A DNA stretch of 64,000 nt from contig JACJYK010000003.1 in assembly GCA_020636135.1 (NCBI GenBank), forward strand, positions 1 to 64,000. The letters run 5' to 3'. Below, in pieces: positions 1-7,696 of this stretch. The position numbers and the translations under genes were made by a program. Within the stretch, counting starts at the first letter, position 1. Every line of letters begins with the position of its first letter. Source of the stretch: Lewinellaceae bacterium (GTDB lineage Bacteria > Bacteroidota > Bacteroidia > Chitinophagales > Saprospiraceae). Below the pieces are notes generated by a model. It made no database searches, was not told the DNA's origin, and saw nothing but the letters and a program-made list of their open reading frames with translations.

Positions 1-237
1 TTTATATTCGCTTACACAATCATTCTGATTGTCAACAAGGTTTTTGCCCTTGTTTTCCTTTGATTATCACGGTTTTGTTGCCTATTTGTTGCCCAAACAC
101 TATAAACCCTTGACTATCAATTAAAGTTATTTTTTGTATCGGAAAATGAATGAGCCAGCAAATCTCTAATTCGCGTAGTCGTATTCGGAGAAAAGTGGAT
201 CTATCCACCCCTGATTTACCTGAAAACTAAGGCATGG
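1..237. other. AT-rich leader, no gene called
   Basis: No convincing gene is seen here. The stretch is clearly richer in A+T than the rest of the window. On the minus strand, short open stretches run off the left edge without a usable start codon, so the end of a neighbouring gene or a decayed gene is possible but not provable. The repeated TTGTTGCC words near 75-93 are the only visible low-order repeats. Confidence 0.4.
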
Positions 238-308
238 AAAGTAAAACTATCTTAATTTTATTTTACTTTTGGACATAAAAGTAAAATATCAGCATTCTTG
301 TTTTACTT
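238..308 (+). promoter_or_regulatory. Nested palindromic operator and promoter of the Fic gene
   Basis: Four copies of the core AGTAAAA or its complement TTTTACT start at 240, 261, 280 and 301, in alternating orientation and spaced 21, 19 and 21 bp. The inner pair forms a perfect 12-bp inverted repeat (259-270 and 277-288). The outer pair forms a 9-bp inverted repeat (239-247 and 300-308). Both share one centre of symmetry at 273.5. A TACTTTTG word at 264-271 fits the Bacteroidota TAnnTTTG -7 element and lies inside the inner repeat. The last half-site touches the ATG at 309, leaving no room for a Shine-Dalgarno sequence. Binding here should block the promoter; autoregulation by the Fic protein's C-terminal winged helix is an inference. 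Confidence 0.75.
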
Positions 309-1448
309 ATGACACATAAGATAGAGCAGTTTGATGCCGGTCATTGGGAAATGGGATCCGGATACAAGTATTTCGTCCCTACTAGGATCAACGAACAATG
401 GGAGTGGCAAAGCGCTGAATTGAATGTCCTATTGGAAAAAGCGTCCTTCAAACTTGGGGAGTTGAATGCCTATGCACATCGTGTACCCAATATCAGCCTC
501 TTCATTCGACTTCATGTAACCAAGGAGGCTGTTGTATCTAGTCGAATAGAGGGGACAAAAACGGATTTTGACGAGGCTTTACTTCCGGAGGAGGAGATCG
601 ACCCAGAGCGCCGGGATGATTGGAAAGAGGTGAATAATTACATTCGAGCCCTTAATTGGGCCATAGAAGAATTGGACCATTTACCCTTATCTACCCGGTT
701 ATTAAGGAATACGCACCAAATATTACTGGAAGGTGCCAGAGGTGAGCACAAGTCGCCGGGGGAATTTCGAAGTAGCCAAAATTGGATTGGTGGAAGAAGC
801 CTGGCCGATGCTGTATTTATACCTCCTGCTCATCATCACCTCTCCGCTTTGATGGGAGATCTGGAGAATTTTCTACACAATGAAAACATTCAGGTTCCGG
901 CCTTGATCCGAATTGGTATTGCTCATTATCAATTTGAAACGATTCATCCCTTTCTCGACGGTAATGGACGTATTGGGCGTTTGCTTATTATCCTTTTTCT
1001 GGTGAGTCAACAACTATTAGCTGAACCATTACTCTACTTATCCGCATTTTTCGAAGAGGATCGTGACCTTTATTACGATAACCTAATGAAGGTGAGAAAA
1101 CAAAACGATCTTTTGCAATGGCTCAAATATTTTTTGGTGGGTATTGCCCAAACATCAGATAAGGCTACCACTACTCTTTCCAACCTATTAGATTTGAAAA
1201 ATGATCTGGAGAAAAGGATAAAAATCAATTGGGGTAGAAGAATTTCATCGGGCCTTCAATTGATCAATCATCTGTTTGAGCACCCCATGATCCGGGTGAA
1301 AACGGTAGAAAAAGTATGTAAACTCAGTCCCAAAGCAGCAAATGATCTCATCGCTAGCTTTGTAGATGCCGGTATACTGAAAGAGATCACCGGCCAAAGC
1401 CGGAATCGTGTCTTTATTTTTGAGTCTTACATAAAACTATTTGAATAA
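309..1448 (+). CDS. Fic family protein (AMP-transferase) with C-terminal winged helix
   Basis: This is a Fic-domain enzyme expected to move AMP (or another nucleotide moiety) from a nucleotide onto a hydroxyl side chain of a target protein. The core motif HPFLDGNGRIGR is intact at residues 213-224, with the catalytic His213. An inhibitory motif of the S-x3-E-G type is seen at residues 77-82 (SSRIEG), N-terminal to the core, so the enzyme should be held off by its own alpha-inh helix and needs no separate antitoxin. The last 80 residues look like a winged helix-turn-helix, as in the SoFic-like class, which makes DNA binding plausible. The gene stands alone in an AT-richer segment and starts right at the edge of the symmetric operator. 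The target is unknown. Confidence 0.9.
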   Translation: MTHKIEQFDAGHWEMGSGYKYFVPTRINEQWEWQSAELNVLLEKASFKLGELNAYAHRVPNISLFIRLHVTKEAVVSSRIEGTKTDFDEALLPEEEIDPERRDDWKEVNNYIRALNWAIEELDHLPLSTRLLRNTHQILLEGARGEHKSPGEFRSSQNWIGGRSLADAVFIPPAHHHLSALMGDLENFLHNENIQVPALIRIGIAHYQFETIHPFLDGNGRIGRLLIILFLVSQQLLAEPLLYLSAFFEEDRDLYYDNLMKVRKQNDLLQWLKYFLVGIAQTSDKATTTLSNLLDLKNDLEKRIKINWGRRISSGLQLINHLFEHPMIRVKTVEKVCKLSPKAANDLIASFVDAGILKEITGQSRNRVFIFESYIKLFE

Positions 1449-1555
1449 GCCTCCAGGAGCACTGAGTGCGATTGACTAAGGCGAATTCATCCCGGCTTGA
1501 GGTACGAACCTGGGGACCTAAGGCTTCATGAGTACATTAAACCGAAACAGACCAA

Positions 1556-2218
1556 ATGAAACAACCACTCAAGGCATCCTTAGACCACCTGATTTTTGCA
1601 TCCTATGCGCTGGAGGATGGCGTCAACTTCATAGCAGAAAAACTTGGGGTAAGTCCGCAGAAAGGTGGTCAGCACCTGACCATGGGAACCCATAATGCCG
1701 TTTTGAAGCTCGGGGATTTCGCCTACCTGGAAGTGATCGCCATTGACCCTGAACTGCCCGATCCCAAAAGACCCCGGTGGTTCGGTCTGGATAACCTGAA
1801 ACCAGGCGACCCTCCGGGATTGCTGACCTGGGTTATTCGAACGAACGACATCGGAGAGACCATTAAAAATTCAAATTTGCATCTCGGCAACATACTTGAC
1901 TTACACCGGGGTAGCTACCGGTGGAGAATTGCTATCCATGAGGATGGCCGGATGCCGCTGCAGGGAATTGCGCCCACCGTTATCCAATGGCAAAACGAAA
2001 ACCACCCTTCAGCACGATTACCGTTTTCAGGGGTAACCCTGACAAGTTTGTTGGCCATACATCCTGCTGCTAACGGACTGAAAACCACCTTAAAGGCATC
2101 CGGCTTTAGAGATGAATCCGGCCGATTTCAAATTGAGAAGGGCGATACCCCAAAATTGAGGGTGACATTAAACGGATTAAAAGGGGATGTCTCATTCGAT
2201 GCATCCTATTTATACTAA
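1556..2218 (+). CDS. VOC-superfamily (glyoxalase-like domain) protein
   Basis: A 220-residue cytoplasmic protein of the vicinal-oxygen-chelate fold. The N-terminal LDHLIFA and the following helix, the GGQHLTMGTHNAVLKLG segment and the YLEVIAIDP strand are the signature of the Glyoxalase_3 group. Members are usually uncharacterised and may bind a metal and a small hydrophobic substrate. The second half (from about residue 140) is the expected repeat of the fold and is less conserved. The ATG at 1556 leads straight into the first strand. The 107 bp before the gene hold no recognisable gene; a tRNA was considered and not supported. No functional partner is seen beside it. Confidence 0.8.
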   Translation: MKQPLKASLDHLIFASYALEDGVNFIAEKLGVSPQKGGQHLTMGTHNAVLKLGDFAYLEVIAIDPELPDPKRPRWFGLDNLKPGDPPGLLTWVIRTNDIGETIKNSNLHLGNILDLHRGSYRWRIAIHEDGRMPLQGIAPTVIQWQNENHPSARLPFSGVTLTSLLAIHPAANGLKTTLKASGFRDESGRFQIEKGDTPKLRVTLNGLKGDVSFDASYLY

Positions 2219-2383
2219 GAGACCGCCCAGCGCCTCAAGCTGGTCAGCGCATTCATAGTTCTTTGCCTGGACTTTAATCACCGGTTGATAAGTCCCACTT
2301 CCTGTCAACTTCTTGATCCGTATGGCGTTTATCCATAAATCGCTTTCTTTCCATTACCGAACCAACAAAAGTCCGACCAGCTG

Positions 2384-3070
2384 ATGACTCATTTTACCAG
2401 GTACCTTCTCGTCTTTGTATGTGCACTCTTCACCCTCACCGCTGCCATTGGCCAGGACACCGATTCGGGCGCCTGGTACATGTATTTTGGCAACAACAAG
2501 ATCGGCAAGAACCTCTACTGGCACAATGAGATCCAGTACCGCAATCACAACTGGGGCGGCGATCTGGAGCAGCTTTTACTGAGAACGGGGGTCGGTTTTA
2601 ATTTGACTGAAAACAACAACAATTTGCTGTTAGGTTACGGTTATATCATCAGCCAGCCTTACCACCAGAATGAAAAATCAGAAATCCTCGAGCACCGCAT
2701 TTTCCAGCAGTTCATCAATAAGGAAACCATTGGTCGCGTAGCTATCCAAAATCGCTACCGGCTGGAGGAGCGCTTTGTGTCTGAAGATTACAAAATGCGT
2801 TTCAGGTACTTTATGGGCTTCAATATCCCCCTTTCCCAATCCAGGATGGCACCCAAAACCTTGTATCTATCCCTTTACAACGAGATCTTCCTGAACCTGA
2901 ATGCCCCCGTATTTGATCGCAATCGAGTGTATGGGGCCCTGGGTTATACCATCAATAACACCCTGAAAGTAGAAGCCGGGTATATGACCCAGCTTTACGA
3001 AAACAACTACCGCGGGCAATTTCAACTGGCCGTATTCAATACGATGCCGTTCTCATCCAGGAAAGAGTGA
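2384..3070 (+). CDS. DUF2490 outer-membrane-type protein
   Basis: A 228-residue exported protein with a clear N-terminal signal peptide (hydrophobic core about residues 7-20, ending in AAIGQ). The mature part starts with an aromatic strand (AWYMYFGNNKIGK) and continues as alternating amphipathic strands rich in Tyr, Arg and Asn (for example YRNHNWGG and LLLGYGYI), which is the pattern of DUF2490. The family is widespread in Bacteroidota and is predicted to form a small beta barrel in the outer membrane; its function is not known. It sits 27 bp upstream of the DUF488 gene, so the two may be cotranscribed. Confidence 0.8.
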   Translation: MTHFTRYLLVFVCALFTLTAAIGQDTDSGAWYMYFGNNKIGKNLYWHNEIQYRNHNWGGDLEQLLLRTGVGFNLTENNNNLLLGYGYIISQPYHQNEKSEILEHRIFQQFINKETIGRVAIQNRYRLEERFVSEDYKMRFRYFMGFNIPLSQSRMAPKTLYLSLYNEIFLNLNAPVFDRNRVYGALGYTINNTLKVEAGYMTQLYENNYRGQFQLAVFNTMPFSSRKE

Positions 3071-3097
3071 GGACCCTTCCGGGTAATCGCAACTGCC

Positions 3098-3451
3098 ATG
3101 TCGGGTAACATCCACATCAAACGCATTTATGAGCCATGCCAGCCCGATGACGGCTACCGCGTGTTGGTAGACCGCCTCTGGCCCCGGGGTGTTTCCAGGC
3201 AAAATGCACAATTGGACGAATGGATGAAAGACATTGCCCCTTCAAACGAATTGCGCCAATGGTTTGGCCACCGCCCCGAACGCTTTACTGAATTCAGCAC
3301 CCGTTACGAAGCAGAACTGCAATCCTACCAACCGGATTTATTGCGTCTGAAAGCATTGGCTGAACAGGAAGGATTATGCCTGTTGTATAGCGCCCGTAAT
3401 GAACTTTACAATCAGGCCGTCGTCCTGCAGCGGGTGATCCGGGAACTTTAG
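3098..3451 (+). CDS. DUF488 family protein (YeaO-like)
   Basis: A 117-residue cytoplasmic protein carrying the family hallmarks: IKRIYEP near the start, RVLVDRLWPRG at about residues 22-32, and the DEWMKDIAPSNELRQWFGH stretch. The C-terminus (LCLLYSARNE) also fits. DUF488 proteins are small alpha/beta proteins with no agreed reaction; some are linked to heavy-metal or stress loci by gene neighbourhood. The gene is convergent with the AraC regulator, and the two stop codons overlap (TAG at 3449-3451, and TAA of the other gene read from 3450-3448). Confidence 0.88.
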   Translation: MSGNIHIKRIYEPCQPDDGYRVLVDRLWPRGVSRQNAQLDEWMKDIAPSNELRQWFGHRPERFTEFSTRYEAELQSYQPDLLRLKALAEQEGLCLLYSARNELYNQAVVLQRVIREL

Positions 3452-4245
3452 AATTGCATGGATTTAACCGATTCCTGGTAGGCAGATGGAGACATCCCGG
3501 CATGGGTCTTAAAAAATCTCGAAAAATAAAACGGGTCATTAAATCCCAATTTAAAGGCAATTTCCTTCAACATTAAATTTTCGTATTGAATGATCCGCTT
3601 CGCTTCCGAAATGATTAAACCGTATAACACGTTTTGCGCTGTCTTTCCGGTGTGCAATTTGGCCAATTCATTCAGCCGGGCAGTGGTCGTATGAAGCTGC
3701 CGGGCAATTTCAGACAATGAATAATTCTGCTCAAAATGATGACGTATAAATTCAAGAAATTTCAGAAATAATGCATCCGGTTTCCATACTTCACCTCCCG
3801 CCGCAAGCTTAGCCCGGTTTATCTCCACCAACACCAGTCCGATGCGCGCGTGGACCGAGGTCAGGTATTGAAATGGCTCCGTTTTTATTTCTTCGGAAAT
3901 TACGGCCAGGTGGTCCTCAATGGGGTGTGCCTCCGGAATTGCGATAACCTCGTTGTAATCAAAATGACAAAATAAACTGTTCTGAAAAATCAACTCGATG
4001 TCGCTATCGGATTTACACATAAAATCATAGGTAAATTCCAATACATAACCAGATGCACCGACAACCTCCATAAAGGCATGGTATTGGCCGGAGGTTATGG
4101 TTAATACTTCGTTTTTATGAATGGATAGCTCCTTATGATCAACCACCATTTCTATCTTTCCCTTACTGCACCAAATCAACAGGTATTTTTTCACCCGACA
4201 AGGGCTAGCGAGTCGCACGTCTCTGATGTCGTATAGGTCAACCAA
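3448..4245 (-). CDS. AraC family transcriptional regulator
   Basis: A 265-residue regulator with an N-terminal cupin-like sensing half (residues about 1-130) and a C-terminal double helix-turn-helix. The second half shows the family pattern: YSLSEIARQLHTTTARLNEL for the first HTH and LKEIAFKLGFNDPFYFSRFF for the second, followed by the GMSPSAYQES tail. The start used here is TTG, directly after a tandem repeat that fills the whole spacer from the upstream metallo-hydrolase gene; an ATG 32 codons further in would cut into the cupin part, so the TTG or a start inside the repeat is more likely. It is the last gene of a minus-strand operon (DJ-1-like, cupin, MBL) and could regulate it. Confidence 0.88.
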   Translation of the reverse strand: MVDLYDIRDVRLASPCRVKKYLLIWCSKGKIEMVVDHKELSIHKNEVLTITSGQYHAFMEVVGASGYVLEFTYDFMCKSDSDIELIFQNSLFCHFDYNEVIAIPEAHPIEDHLAVISEEIKTEPFQYLTSVHARIGLVLVEINRAKLAAGGEVWKPDALFLKFLEFIRHHFEQNYSLSEIARQLHTTTARLNELAKLHTGKTAQNVLYGLIISEAKRIIQYENLMLKEIAFKLGFNDPFYFSRFFKTHAGMSPSAYQESVKSMQF

Positions 4246-4271
4246 ATGATTTATGATTTATGATTTATGAT
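4246..4271. repeat. Tandem 7-bp repeat, 3.7 copies of ATGATTT
   Basis: Three full copies of ATGATTT (4246-4252, 4253-4259, 4260-4266) are followed by ATGAT (4267-4271). The repeat fills exactly the space between the stop codon of the MBL gene (at 4272) and the TTG start of the AraC gene (at 4245). The unit length is not a multiple of three, so gain or loss of a copy changes both spacing and frame in the translation-initiation region of the regulator. Confidence 0.9.
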
Positions 4272-5060
4272 CTAGATGTATCTATCCAGTGATTTAATCA
4301 ATAACTCTTTGGCATTGGTTACATTTTGATATTTCCAAAAACCATAAATTTCATCGAAATCCATACCGGCCATTTTATTTTTTATCCGCTGAACTTCGGA
4401 AATGGGCAGAGGAATTTTATTCGGGTAACTGTACATCACCGAAAAGTGTTTTAAACTCAGGGACAGATTAAAGGTGTCACCGCAAAGTATAGCTCCTTTT
4501 TCGGATAACGAAGGCACATATAAGATGCTGCTGCCCGGAAAATGTCCACCAATTTTGTGTAATTCAATCCCATCCCAAAAATCAACCTTATCGCTATCCC
4601 AATATTTTATCCATTTGCCCGGATAAACGACAAAGTTTTTTTCGGATTCGGGCAGATAAACCGGACATGAAAAAGCTTCTGCCCAATCGTGCATATTGCT
4701 GTAATAATGCGGATGAGAAATGGCTATCGCCTGGATACCCCCTTTGTTCCGGATAAAATGCCTGGTGGCCTGATCCAGTAGCGGGATGCAATCCCAGAGC
4801 ACATTGCCTCCGGGTGAACAGACCAATAGCGCCCGTTGACCGATGGCAAAAGTAGGCGCCAGGACGAACTCGTATAAATTGGGTTTGATGGCCCGGATAG
4901 CCGTCGTATGCCGCGCCGAAAGTTGTCCTGCTGTGGTCCACTGCTGTCCTTCCAAGGGGACATATTGACGGTCATCGGCACAGATCAGACAGACACTTTC
5001 TCCGGATTCTGCCGGATACTGGGTACCACATGTCGCGCATATTTTATTTTCCATCCTCAT
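4272..5060 (-). CDS. MBL-fold metallo-hydrolase-like protein with N-terminal zinc-ribbon-like motif
   Basis: A 262-residue cytoplasmic protein. It begins with a short Cys-rich segment (ICATCGTQYP then VCLICADD) that looks like a small zinc ribbon. The rest follows the metallo-beta-lactamase fold: the metal motif region reads SHPHYYSNMHDW, in which the Asp of the classical HxHxDH motif is missing, and later GGHFPGSSILYVP and ILCGDTF supply the other expected His and Asp. The altered first motif suggests a changed metal site or altered activity. The gene overlaps the upstream cupin gene by 4 bp (translational coupling) and precedes the AraC regulator. The substrate cannot be read from the sequence. 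Confidence 0.82.
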   Translation of the reverse strand: MRMENKICATCGTQYPAESGESVCLICADDRQYVPLEGQQWTTAGQLSARHTTAIRAIKPNLYEFVLAPTFAIGQRALLVCSPGGNVLWDCIPLLDQATRHFIRNKGGIQAIAISHPHYYSNMHDWAEAFSCPVYLPESEKNFVVYPGKWIKYWDSDKVDFWDGIELHKIGGHFPGSSILYVPSLSEKGAILCGDTFNLSLSLKHFSVMYSYPNKIPLPISEVQRIKNKMAGMDFDEIYGFWKYQNVTNAKELLIKSLDRYI

Positions 5061-5410
5061 GACTCAAGCAAAATAACCTCTTCCGGAATAGAAAGCAACA
5101 AGACACACCCATCCGCAGAACAGACACCGTGTTTGCCGGTAGGGGGTGTATACAAATGATCACCTGCCTCCAGCCGGGCACCGGCCACTTCGCAACTTCC
5201 TTCCAGAACGAAGATCTCCTCTCCGGCGGGATGCACATGGTAAGGATAACGTGCGCCTTCGGAGAACTTTAACAAGATGGTTTTTGACCGGTTGGTTTCC
5301 GGATCAAACCGCAGGGATTTAACAAAAAGTCCCGGATAATGAACTCCTTTTTCCACTAATGGATTCCAGGCTGTCTGTTCACTTTTAGTGATGTAATTCT
5401 GAATATTCAT
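5057..5410 (-). CDS. Cupin domain protein (ChrR-like anti-sigma cupin type)
   Basis: A 117-residue single-domain cupin. Motif 1 reads YPYHVHPAGEEIFVLEG with both His residues and the Glu, and motif 2 follows as GDHLYTPPTGKHGV, so a metal-binding site is intact. The N-terminal part (WNPLVEKGVHYPGLFVK) resembles the ChrR-type cupins that sense oxidative conditions, but no sigma factor is nearby. It overlaps the 3' end of the DJ-1-like gene by 26 bp and the start of the MBL gene by 4 bp, so the genes form one operon. Confidence 0.82.
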   Translation of the reverse strand: MNIQNYITKSEQTAWNPLVEKGVHYPGLFVKSLRFDPETNRSKTILLKFSEGARYPYHVHPAGEEIFVLEGSCEVAGARLEAGDHLYTPPTGKHGVCSADGCVLLLSIPEEVILLES

Positions 5411-6076
5411 GTTCGATTAATTTATGGATTAATAATTCTTCTTCAACCCGCTGCCTCTGGAATTTACCGGCCATTTTTTCCAATAAATCGAGGGAAGCCA
5501 GATAACTCACCAGATTGCCGTTGGACGAAATAAATTTACCGTCCTGGACGACAGAATACAGGGTATCATCCTGGACCAATACCTTTGGGTAGGCCTTTTG
5601 CAGGGACTCACTGCCTCCGCAATAGGTAACCAACCGGCTGCCATCCGCCACCCCGGATTCTCCCAGGAGAAAAGCGCCGGCACAATGGCTGGCCGTATAT
5701 TCCGTCTGTTCATTTTGTTCCCGGATAAACCGGATCAGTTCCTGGTCTTTAACCTGAGCTTCCAGTTGAACAGAACTGGGTACAATCAAAACATTGGAAA
5801 TGGAATAATCCGGCAATACCTGATCCCTTCCTCGCTGGAAACCGAGTCGATTTGCTTTGCTATGAGGGATACCTCAAATAATTGACTTCCACTTGAATCT
5901 TTTTTGGTGAATACGTCAAATGGAGCAGTCATCTCATTGGCAAGGAATCCATCAAAGATCAGTACGCCAATGTGTCTTAATTTTTTTTCTTTCATGCGTT
6001 GATCATTTTTTATTTCAAATTGATTGAATCCGAATAACAAGAGTGGCAGGATAATCCAGTAGGGAGGGATGGTCAT
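5385..6076 (-). pseudogene. DJ-1/PfpI family gene split by a frameshift
   Basis: Two overlapping reading frames together make one DJ-1/PfpI (glutamine-amidotransferase-like) protein. The 5' part (6076 down to about 5819) encodes HIGVLIFDGF and the conserved Glu in ANEMTAPFDVF, then runs into a wrong frame after SSEEGIR. The 3' part (to 5385) resumes with LPDYSISNVLIVPSS and contains the nucleophile elbow SHCAGAFLL with the family Cys. Adding one G in the AGG/TATTG region near 5819-5820 would restore EEGIRVLPDYS. Either the gene is truly broken or the assembly has a one-base error. The ATG at 6076 adds a hydrophobic segment (IILPLLLFGF); a second ATG 27 codons on is the more usual family start. 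Confidence 0.8.
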
Positions 6077-6092
6077 TTGTTCGATTATAAAG

Positions 6093-6100
6093 CAAAGTTA
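6093..6100 (-). promoter_or_regulatory. TAACTTTG -7 promoter element for the DJ-1-cupin-MBL-AraC operon
   Basis: On the minus strand the word TAACTTTG matches the Bacteroidota -7 consensus TAnnTTTG. It lies 16 bp before the ATG at 6076. The remaining space up to the TolC gene (6101-6362) holds no gene and is presumably the promoter region of the efflux operon, where only an imperfect CATCTTTG is seen near 6329. Confidence 0.6.
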
Positions 6101-6362
6101 TGGCTGATCGATCGGGTGTGAAATGGACGATTTGGGGATTCACATGGAACATTCAGAATCAAGATCGATTATGGATGCTTAACCGTTCCCATTGGATTGG
6201 GAGTCCCAAAACATTCTTCAGCCCATCTGTACCGCGCACAGCTCATGCGAAGTAGTAACTATGATTGCCCAGAACGTTGAGAGAATCCCGGGATTGGTAG
6301 ATTTCATTTTACATCTCCCTTAAACAGGGAACATCTTTGTAGCAAACAGATGATCCAGAATT

Positions 6363-7691
6363 TTGAAAAAGAACACCACATATTATTGCATCCTGGCGAT
6401 CCTGGTGACCACCATCAATTACCTGCCGGCCCAGGACCAATCCTGGTCACTGAAACAGTGTATTGATTATGCTACCGAAAATAACCTGAATGTTCAGGCG
6501 GCCAAACTGGACAAAAAAACGACCCTGTTGAATTATCAACAATCCAAATTCAACAAGTGGCCGAGTGCTTCGGCAAATGTTTCCAACAATTTTGCCAACG
6601 GTTCGAGCATAGACCCCATCACCAGTGACTTCATCAATTCAAGCATCTACTCTAACAGCATCAACATCAATTCATCCGTAACACTTTACAGCGGAAACCG
6701 GGCAAACCTGCAAATCGAGAAGTACGAGATCCTGCTCAAACAAAATAATCTGAACATTGAAGAATCCAAAAACAACATTAAACTGAGTATCCTTGAAGCC
6801 TACATTCAGGCTCTGTATTACAAGGAGAGTATTGAAATTGCCCAAAACACGCTGGAGTCTTCCCAGAAACAACTGCAACAGGCGCAGACCCAATTCGATA
6901 ATGGCGCACTTGCCCGCAAAGACCTCGCTGATCTGGAAGCCCAGGAAGCATCCAACAAGCACAATATCGTTATCGCATCCAGTACGTATCAGCAACAATT
7001 GCTGAGGCTTAAACAGCTCCTGGAGCTGGATCCGTCCGCCACTTTTGACATAGAGACACCTGCACTGGATGCGCACCTGACTTACCTGATCCCGGATAAA
7101 TATGCTATTTACACCCAAGCCGTCAATCACCTGCCGGATGTGCGCAAATTTGATATCTATAAAGCCGGTACGGTAAAGGATCTGGAAATAGCCAAGGCGG
7201 CTTATTATCCTACGGTATCCCTTTCTTACGGTTTGGGTACGGGTTATACGTCGACACGTGAATACAGCTTCGCAAAACAATTAAACCTGAATTTGAACAG
7301 CTTTGTGGGTTTATCCGTCAGTGTTCCCATTTTCAGCAAATTCTCCAATAAGACCAATGAAAGTCTGATCAAAGTGGAACTGGAACAAACCGATCTGGAA
7401 AAACAACAGGCCAGTAAAACATTGTACCAATCCATCGAAACCGCGTGGCTGAATGCCGTGACCAATCAGAGCGAACAAAATTCGTCCGAGGCATTGCGGA
7501 ATGCAGCCAAACTGTCCTATGATCTGGCCACCAAGAAATTTGAATTCGGTGGGTCCACGACGACGGATTTGCTGGTGACGGAAACCAACTACATCAATGC
7601 GGAGCAAGAATACCTCCAGGTGAAATACACCGGATTGCTTTATGAACAACTGTTAAACTATTATCAGGGAAAAGAACTCGGATTCGAATAA
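6363..7691 (+). CDS. TolC family outer-membrane efflux protein
   Basis: A 442-residue outer-membrane channel subunit of a tripartite efflux pump. A signal peptide (hydrophobic residues about 7-20, ending near LPAQD) is followed by two repeats of the outer-membrane efflux domain, each with long coiled-coil helices (for example TLESSQKQLQQAQTQFDNGA and the matching NAAKLSYDLATKKFEFGG in the second half). The start is TTG at 6363; the next in-frame Met would remove the signal peptide. It opens a plus-strand operon and is followed after 5 bp by the adaptor gene, so it should be the exit duct of the MacAB-like pump encoded next. Confidence 0.92.
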   Translation: MKKNTTYYCILAILVTTINYLPAQDQSWSLKQCIDYATENNLNVQAAKLDKKTTLLNYQQSKFNKWPSASANVSNNFANGSSIDPITSDFINSSIYSNSININSSVTLYSGNRANLQIEKYEILLKQNNLNIEESKNNIKLSILEAYIQALYYKESIEIAQNTLESSQKQLQQAQTQFDNGALARKDLADLEAQEASNKHNIVIASSTYQQQLLRLKQLLELDPSATFDIETPALDAHLTYLIPDKYAIYTQAVNHLPDVRKFDIYKAGTVKDLEIAKAAYYPTVSLSYGLGTGYTSTREYSFAKQLNLNLNSFVGLSVSVPIFSKFSNKTNESLIKVELEQTDLEKQQASKTLYQSIETAWLNAVTNQSEQNSSEALRNAAKLSYDLATKKFEFGGSTTTDLLVTETNYINAEQEYLQVKYTGLLYEQLLNYYQGKELGFE

Positions 7692-7696
7692 AAGCC

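Noticed and set aside
309..1448. Fic-type toxin-antitoxin module
   Set aside because: No separate antitoxin gene is beside it, and the inhibitory motif is inside the same protein.
1449..1555. Possible tRNA or gene remnant after the Fic gene
   Set aside because: A T-loop-like word (GGTTCGTACC on the minus strand) is present, but no acceptor stem, D-arm or anticodon arm pairs with it, and the open stretches are broken by stops.
4246..4271. CRISPR-like array
   Set aside because: The repeat unit is 7 bp with no spacers and no cas genes in the window.
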